NCBI GenBank assembly: GCA_902570125.1 | Contig: CACFXK010000002.1 | Span: forward strand, 82,380-146,379 | Origin: an uncultured Pelagibacteraceae bacterium | GTDB lineage: Bacteria; Pseudomonadota; Alphaproteobacteria; Pelagibacterales; Pelagibacteraceae | Reading direction: 5' to 3' | DNA: 64,000 bases | In this document: piece by piece, positions 60,514 to 64,000 of the stretch | Layout of the letters: each line of letters starts with the position of its first letter | How positions within the stretch are numbered: the first letter of the stretch is position 1 | The notes under the pieces: generated by a model | What the model was told of the DNA's origin: nothing | Seen by the model: only the letters and a program-made list of their open reading frames with translations | The model's database searches: none | Translations under genes and position numbers: made by a program

Positions 60514-61944
60514 ATGGATCAAATAAACATCTTAAATCAATCATCTGCAATTTTATTAACCTTAATTATTAGTATCATTTTTGTAATAGTTGGCTTTGTA
60601 TATTCAAAAAAATATCAAGGGTTGAACAATTATTTAGTTGCAAGTAGATCTGTAGGGACTTTTTCACTAACAACTAGTTTAGTTGCATCTGCTCTAGGTG
60701 CATGGATTTTATTCGGTCCGGCATCATCAGCAACCTGGGGAGGAGTAGGGGCTGTTATTGGATATTCTTTAGGGACAGCGTTTCCTCTTTTTGCATTAAT
60801 TTATTTAGGAAAAAAATTTAGAGATAAATATCCAACAGGAAAATCATTAATTGAGGTGATTAGATCTAGATTTGGCTCACAATTATTTAAGTTAATTTTG
60901 TTTTTATCTATTTTCTATATGACTATTTTTTTAATAGCAGAAGTTACCGCCGTTTCAATTTTAATTAATTACATTTCAGGAACTGATCTATGGATCACGG
61001 CAATTATTGTAATTGTCAGCTCACTCGTCTACACTTTGTATGGTGGTCTTAGAGCTTCAATATTTACAGATAATATTCAATTTATAGTTTTTGGTTTGCT
61101 CTTAATAATTGCATTTTCTTATTTAATTTCTTTTAATTCTAACGATTTTAGTTTTGAGTTTGTAAAACAGAACAAACCCTATTTGTTAAGCTCAGGTTAT
61201 TTGCCTAACTTTACAGCAGGACTAACTTTTTTTATAGCTGTTGCAGCAACTAATCTTTTTCATCAAGGTAACTGGCAAAGAGTTTATGCTGCTAAAAATA
61301 ATAAAGTTTTAAAAAATAGCTTAATAGTTTCTTTTATAATTATTATACCAATAGTATTCATGATGGGCTTTTCAGGTTTAGTTGCAACCTCCCAAAATCC
61401 AAGCGTAGTTCCTGACCTTGCATTCTTTTCTTTATTAATAAAAGACCAAGCCATCTTTTTATCAATAATAATAACTATTTTAGCAATTTCACTTACAGTG
61501 AGCAGTATAGACACACTAGTAAATGCTATATCTAGTTTGATTATTGTTGATGGAAATAAAGTTATAAAATTTAAAGGTAATTATTTAAAATTATCTAAAC
61601 AAATTATAATATTTTTATCCTTGATTTCATTTTTTGTTGCATCAAAAGGATTAAGTATTTTATATCTATTTTTATTAGCTGATTTATTTTGTTGTGCAGC
61701 AGTATTAAGTGTATTTTATGGTTTTTATTCAAAATCATTTAATGAAAAAAATGCATATGTTTCAATTATAGTTGGTTTAATTGGTGGAATTCTATTATTT
61801 CCTAGTCCCGATTTCTCAAAATCAATACTTGTAGGAATAATATTACCTGCGGATTTTTTTCCAATATTTATCTCACAATCTTTGTTGTTTTGCTCATTTA
61901 TTGTTGCAACACTCTTACCTATGGTTACGTGGAAATTGAGGTAA
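60514..61944 (+). CDS. thiV: Sodium:solute symporter for a thiamin precursor (ThiV-like)
   Basis: This 476-residue SSS-family protein has about 13 membrane segments. Sodium-symporter features include ASALGAWILFGPASSATWGG (helix with sodium-site residues), TLYGGLRASIFTDNIQF, and AISLTVSSIDTLVNAISSL. It is preceded directly by a TPP riboswitch. SAR11 is known to need the thiamin pyrimidine precursor HMP from outside and to have an SSS transporter under a TPP riboswitch, called ThiV, proposed to import it. The gene here fits that description. Confidence 0.9.
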   Translation: MDQINILNQSSAILLTLIISIIFVIVGFVYSKKYQGLNNYLVASRSVGTFSLTTSLVASALGAWILFGPASSATWGGVGAVIGYSLGTAFPLFALIYLGKKFRDKYPTGKSLIEVIRSRFGSQLFKLILFLSIFYMTIFLIAEVTAVSILINYISGTDLWITAIIVIVSSLVYTLYGGLRASIFTDNIQFIVFGLLLIIAFSYLISFNSNDFSFEFVKQNKPYLLSSGYLPNFTAGLTFFIAVAATNLFHQGNWQRVYAAKNNKVLKNSLIVSFIIIIPIVFMMGFSGLVATSQNPSVVPDLAFFSLLIKDQAIFLSIIITILAISLTVSSIDTLVNAISSLIIVDGNKVIKFKGNYLKLSKQIIIFLSLISFFVASKGLSILYLFLLADLFCCAAVLSVFYGFYSKSFNEKNAYVSIIVGLIGGILLFPSPDFSKSILVGIILPADFFPIFISQSLLFCSFIVATLLPMVTWKLR

Positions 61945-61945
61945 T

Positions 61946-63316
61946 TTAATTTTTTTTAAATTTTTTAAAGGAGAAGTTTCTTGGTCTTTTTCTATTCTTA
62001 AATTTTTTCTTAAATTTAAATTTTTTTCTACTATCAGGATTATCACCTTGTTTTTCTAAGTTATCAGTATGAAATTTTTTAAATTTTTTAAATTTTTTAT
62101 TTTTAAACTTAGTTTTTTTTTTATTATTTCTACTATCGTCTCTATTTCTACTATCTTTGAACGATTTACCTCTTTTTTTATATTTTTTATTTTTTTTGTT
62201 AGATTTTTTATTAAAAATTTCTTCTAATTTAAAATTTGGATTTATTAATTTCTGAATTTCTCTCCACATACCACGATCATTATTTGTTAAGAAGGTAAGT
62301 GCCGATCCTTCTTTTCCTGCTCTACCTGTTCTTCCAACTCTATGAATATAATCCTCAGGTACTTGTGGCAGATCATAATTTATTACATGTTGAATTAATG
62401 GAATATCCAATCCTCTAGCAGCAACATCGGTTGCAACTAAAATTCTATTTTTACCAGATCTGAATCCTCTAATAACTCTGTCTCTTTTACTTTGTCTTAG
62501 ATTTCCATGAATTGCTTCTGCTGAATGAGCATCATATTTTAATCTTTTTACAATTTTATCTGCACCATGTTTTGTTTTAACAAAAACTAATATTGAACCT
62601 TGTCTCTCAACTAATTGATTGATTAATTCATGATATTTTTTATCTGGAGTTATTTGAAAGGTTTCTTGTTTAATTTTATCAATTGGAGTTGAAACTGATC
62701 CAACTGAAATTCTTTCTGGTTTTTTCAAATATTTTTCAGAAATTTTTAATATATTACTTGGCAAAGTGGCTGAAAATAATAATGTTTGATGTTCCTTTGG
62801 GATAAATTTTAAAATTATTTCAATTTGAGGTGCAAAGCCCATATCAAGCATTCTATCAGTTTCATCTAAAACTAAGTAATTAACTCTTGTTAAATTTAAG
62901 CTTTTTCTTTTTAAGTGATCGTTAATTCTGCCTGGTGTTCCAACAATTATTCTAGCTCTTTTATTCAACTGTCTTAGTTGTTTTTGCATACTTTCTCCGC
63001 CAATTAAAAGAGCATTGCCAATTCTTATGTCTCCTAAAGTGAGTTTAGATATCGTACCCATTACCTGACTAGCTAATTCTCTCGTTGGGCATATGATTAA
63101 AGCCATTGCATTTTTGTTAATGATCAATTTATTTATAAGTGGAATTGTAAAAGCTAAAGTTTTGCCAGTACCAGTTTGTGCTGTTCCAAGAACATCTTTT
63201 CCCTCAAGTGCAATGGGTATTGCTTGAGATTGAATTGGTGTGGGTGTGATAAAATTTGAATACTTAATTGAATTCTTTAGTTTGTTTTCTATGTCTAATT
63301 CATTAAAGTTTTTCAT
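61946..63316 (-). CDS. DEAD-box ATP-dependent RNA helicase (RhlE-type)
   Basis: This protein of 456 residues starts at ATG 63316; a longer in-frame start lacks support. Motifs in order are the Q motif (FITPTPIQSQAIP), AQTGTGKT, PTRELA, GTPGR, LDETD (Walker B), SATLP, and HRVGRTGRAG. The C-terminal about 90 residues are almost entirely Lys, Arg, Asn, Asp and Phe and form a low-complexity RNA-binding tail. Helicases of this group help ribosome assembly or RNA decay in the cold. It is convergent with thiV with a 1-base gap. Confidence 0.95.
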   Translation of the reverse strand: MKNFNELDIENKLKNSIKYSNFITPTPIQSQAIPIALEGKDVLGTAQTGTGKTLAFTIPLINKLIINKNAMALIICPTRELASQVMGTISKLTLGDIRIGNALLIGGESMQKQLRQLNKRARIIVGTPGRINDHLKRKSLNLTRVNYLVLDETDRMLDMGFAPQIEIILKFIPKEHQTLLFSATLPSNILKISEKYLKKPERISVGSVSTPIDKIKQETFQITPDKKYHELINQLVERQGSILVFVKTKHGADKIVKRLKYDAHSAEAIHGNLRQSKRDRVIRGFRSGKNRILVATDVAARGLDIPLIQHVINYDLPQVPEDYIHRVGRTGRAGKEGSALTFLTNNDRGMWREIQKLINPNFKLEEIFNKKSNKKNKKYKKRGKSFKDSRNRDDSRNNKKKTKFKNKKFKKFKKFHTDNLEKQGDNPDSRKKFKFKKKFKNRKRPRNFSFKKFKKN

Positions 63317-63471
63317 GCTTGATTCTTTTAAAGATATAAGGAAAATGCATATATGTTCTAATGCCAATTACAATAAATCATTTATTTAAGTCTTTAGAAT
63401 GCTTATAATTGACATAAACTGGACACTTTGAAACTTGTAAGAAACCAATATAGTTAATATAAATAGCTTAT

Positions 63472-64000
63472 ATGCTCTCTTTTATCATACCATTTATAGT
63501 GCTGATTTTAGTAGTTGTTTTCATACACGAATATGGCCATTATTATTTTGCAAAAAGATATGGAGTTGGTGTTACAGACTTTTCAATAGGTTTTGGAAAA
63601 GAGTTGATTGGTTGGAATGATAAATCGGGAACTAGATGGAAAATTTGTTGGATACCTCTTGGAGGCTATGTCAAATTTTTTGGTGACAGAAATGTATTTT
63701 CTCAAGCTGATCAAGAAGAATTGTTAAAAAAATATAACAAAGAGGACCAAGAAAAACTCTTTGTAACAAAACCTTTGTACCAAAGGTCTTTAATTGTGGC
63801 GGGTGGGCCAATAGCAAATTTCGTTTTAGCAATATTTATTTTTTTATTCATATATATGTTTGCTGGAAAAGACTTTACGCCGGCAGTTATTGATGAAGTT
63901 CAAAAAGATAGTCCAGCAGAAGTAGCAGGAATGCAAAAAAATGATGTGATACTTGAAATAGATAACAATAAAGTTGAGAGTATTCTTGATGTTTCTAAAC
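63472..64000 (+). CDS. rseP: Site-2 zinc metalloprotease RseP (3' end outside window)
   Basis: The frame opens at ATG 63472 and runs to the window end (176 codons visible). The first membrane helix carries the zinc motif HEYGH (His19, Glu20, His23). It continues with FSIGFGKELIG, IPLGGYVKF, a second hydrophobic region beginning SLIVAGGPIANFVLAI, and the start of a PDZ domain (VQKDSPAEVAGMQKNDVILEI). RseP cleaves anti-sigma factors and signal-peptide remnants in the inner membrane. The C-terminal half with the LDG motif is outside the window. It lies 155 bases from the helicase gene, divergently. Confidence 0.93.
   Translation, partial: MLSFIIPFIVLILVVVFIHEYGHYYFAKRYGVGVTDFSIGFGKELIGWNDKSGTRWKICWIPLGGYVKFFGDRNVFSQADQEELLKKYNKEDQEKLFVTKPLYQRSLIVAGGPIANFVLAIFIFLFIYMFAGKDFTPAVIDEVQKDSPAEVAGMQKNDVILEIDNNKVESILDVSK

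Noticed and set aside
63317-63367. Longer N-terminus of the DEAD-box helicase
   Set aside because: No ribosome site and not helicase-like; MKNFNELDI at 63316 is a normal start.
1-64000. tRNA, rRNA, IS elements, prophage, CRISPR arrays
   Set aside because: I saw no cloverleaf-like segments, transposase genes, phage genes or regularly spaced repeats; the only repeats are short operator-like motifs and stem-loops.

Overview
The window is about 64 kb of very AT-rich, tightly packed chromosome from a marine alphaproteobacterium of the SAR11 type (Candidatus Pelagibacter or a close relative). The evidence is low GC, many start/stop overlaps, transporter-heavy content, a TPP riboswitch directly in front of an SSS-family symporter (the ThiV arrangement known from SAR11), and genes for taurine, glycine betaine and sulfonate use. 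I saw no rRNA, tRNA, IS element, prophage or CRISPR array.

Layout. 1-4.5 kb: a sugar-acid catabolic operon (3-hydroxyisobutyrate-dehydrogenase-like enzyme cut by the window edge, DHRS6-like SDR, FAH-family hydrolase, enolase-superfamily dehydratase, SMP-30 lactonase). It runs into PEP carboxylase and CcdA. 7.8-10.5 kb: a butyrobetaine-dioxygenase-like enzyme, an IMPase-like phosphatase and a class I amidotransferase. 10.6-16.6 kb: a dipeptide-type ABC operon with a fused double ATPase, then AhpD-like and DUF952 proteins. 16.6-20.8 kb: an unusual minus-strand run of about ten very small genes with NTF2-like or dimeric alpha/beta-barrel-like folds, plus secreted proteins and a cupredoxin. 20.9-25.4 kb: a sulfide cluster (CysK, CysE, persulfide dioxygenase, type II SQR, 1-Cys peroxiredoxin) that also encodes a 36-residue, 12-cysteine metallothionein-like peptide.

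25.5-32.4 kb: an Asp/Glu racemase, a hydrolase, a betaine-type ABC transporter (ProX/V/W, with an extended ProW), an MFS carrier and a pseudoazurin. 32.4-41.6 kb: a carbohydrate-type ABC transporter split over two divergent operons, interleaved with a MetE-like protein, two long SnoaL/NTF2-like proteins, a bicupin and an atypical HAD protein; its substrate is unknown. 41.6-56 kb: organosulfonate-related genes. These are an HpsN-like dehydrogenase, a phosphotransacylase, a BASS transporter, a two-wHTH regulator, an LDH2/ComC-family dehydrogenase, TauABC with a very large TauC, taurine:pyruvate aminotransferase and alanine dehydrogenase. 56-64 kb: tesA/ybbA/ybbP, a thioredoxin-like protein, riboswitch-thiV, a DEAD-box helicase and the start of rseP.

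Cross-cutting signals. (1) All four ABC operons carry a strong stem-loop just after the substrate-binding-protein gene. (2) An 18-bp motif upstream of the two-wHTH regulator recurs (16/18 identical, opposite strand) in the tauA/tpa divergent promoter region, which suggests one regulator links the two sulfonate loci. (3) Two ABC permeases (ProW, TauC) carry large, unusual N-terminal extensions. (4) Both small SMR-type membrane proteins lack the essential Glu of EmrE.
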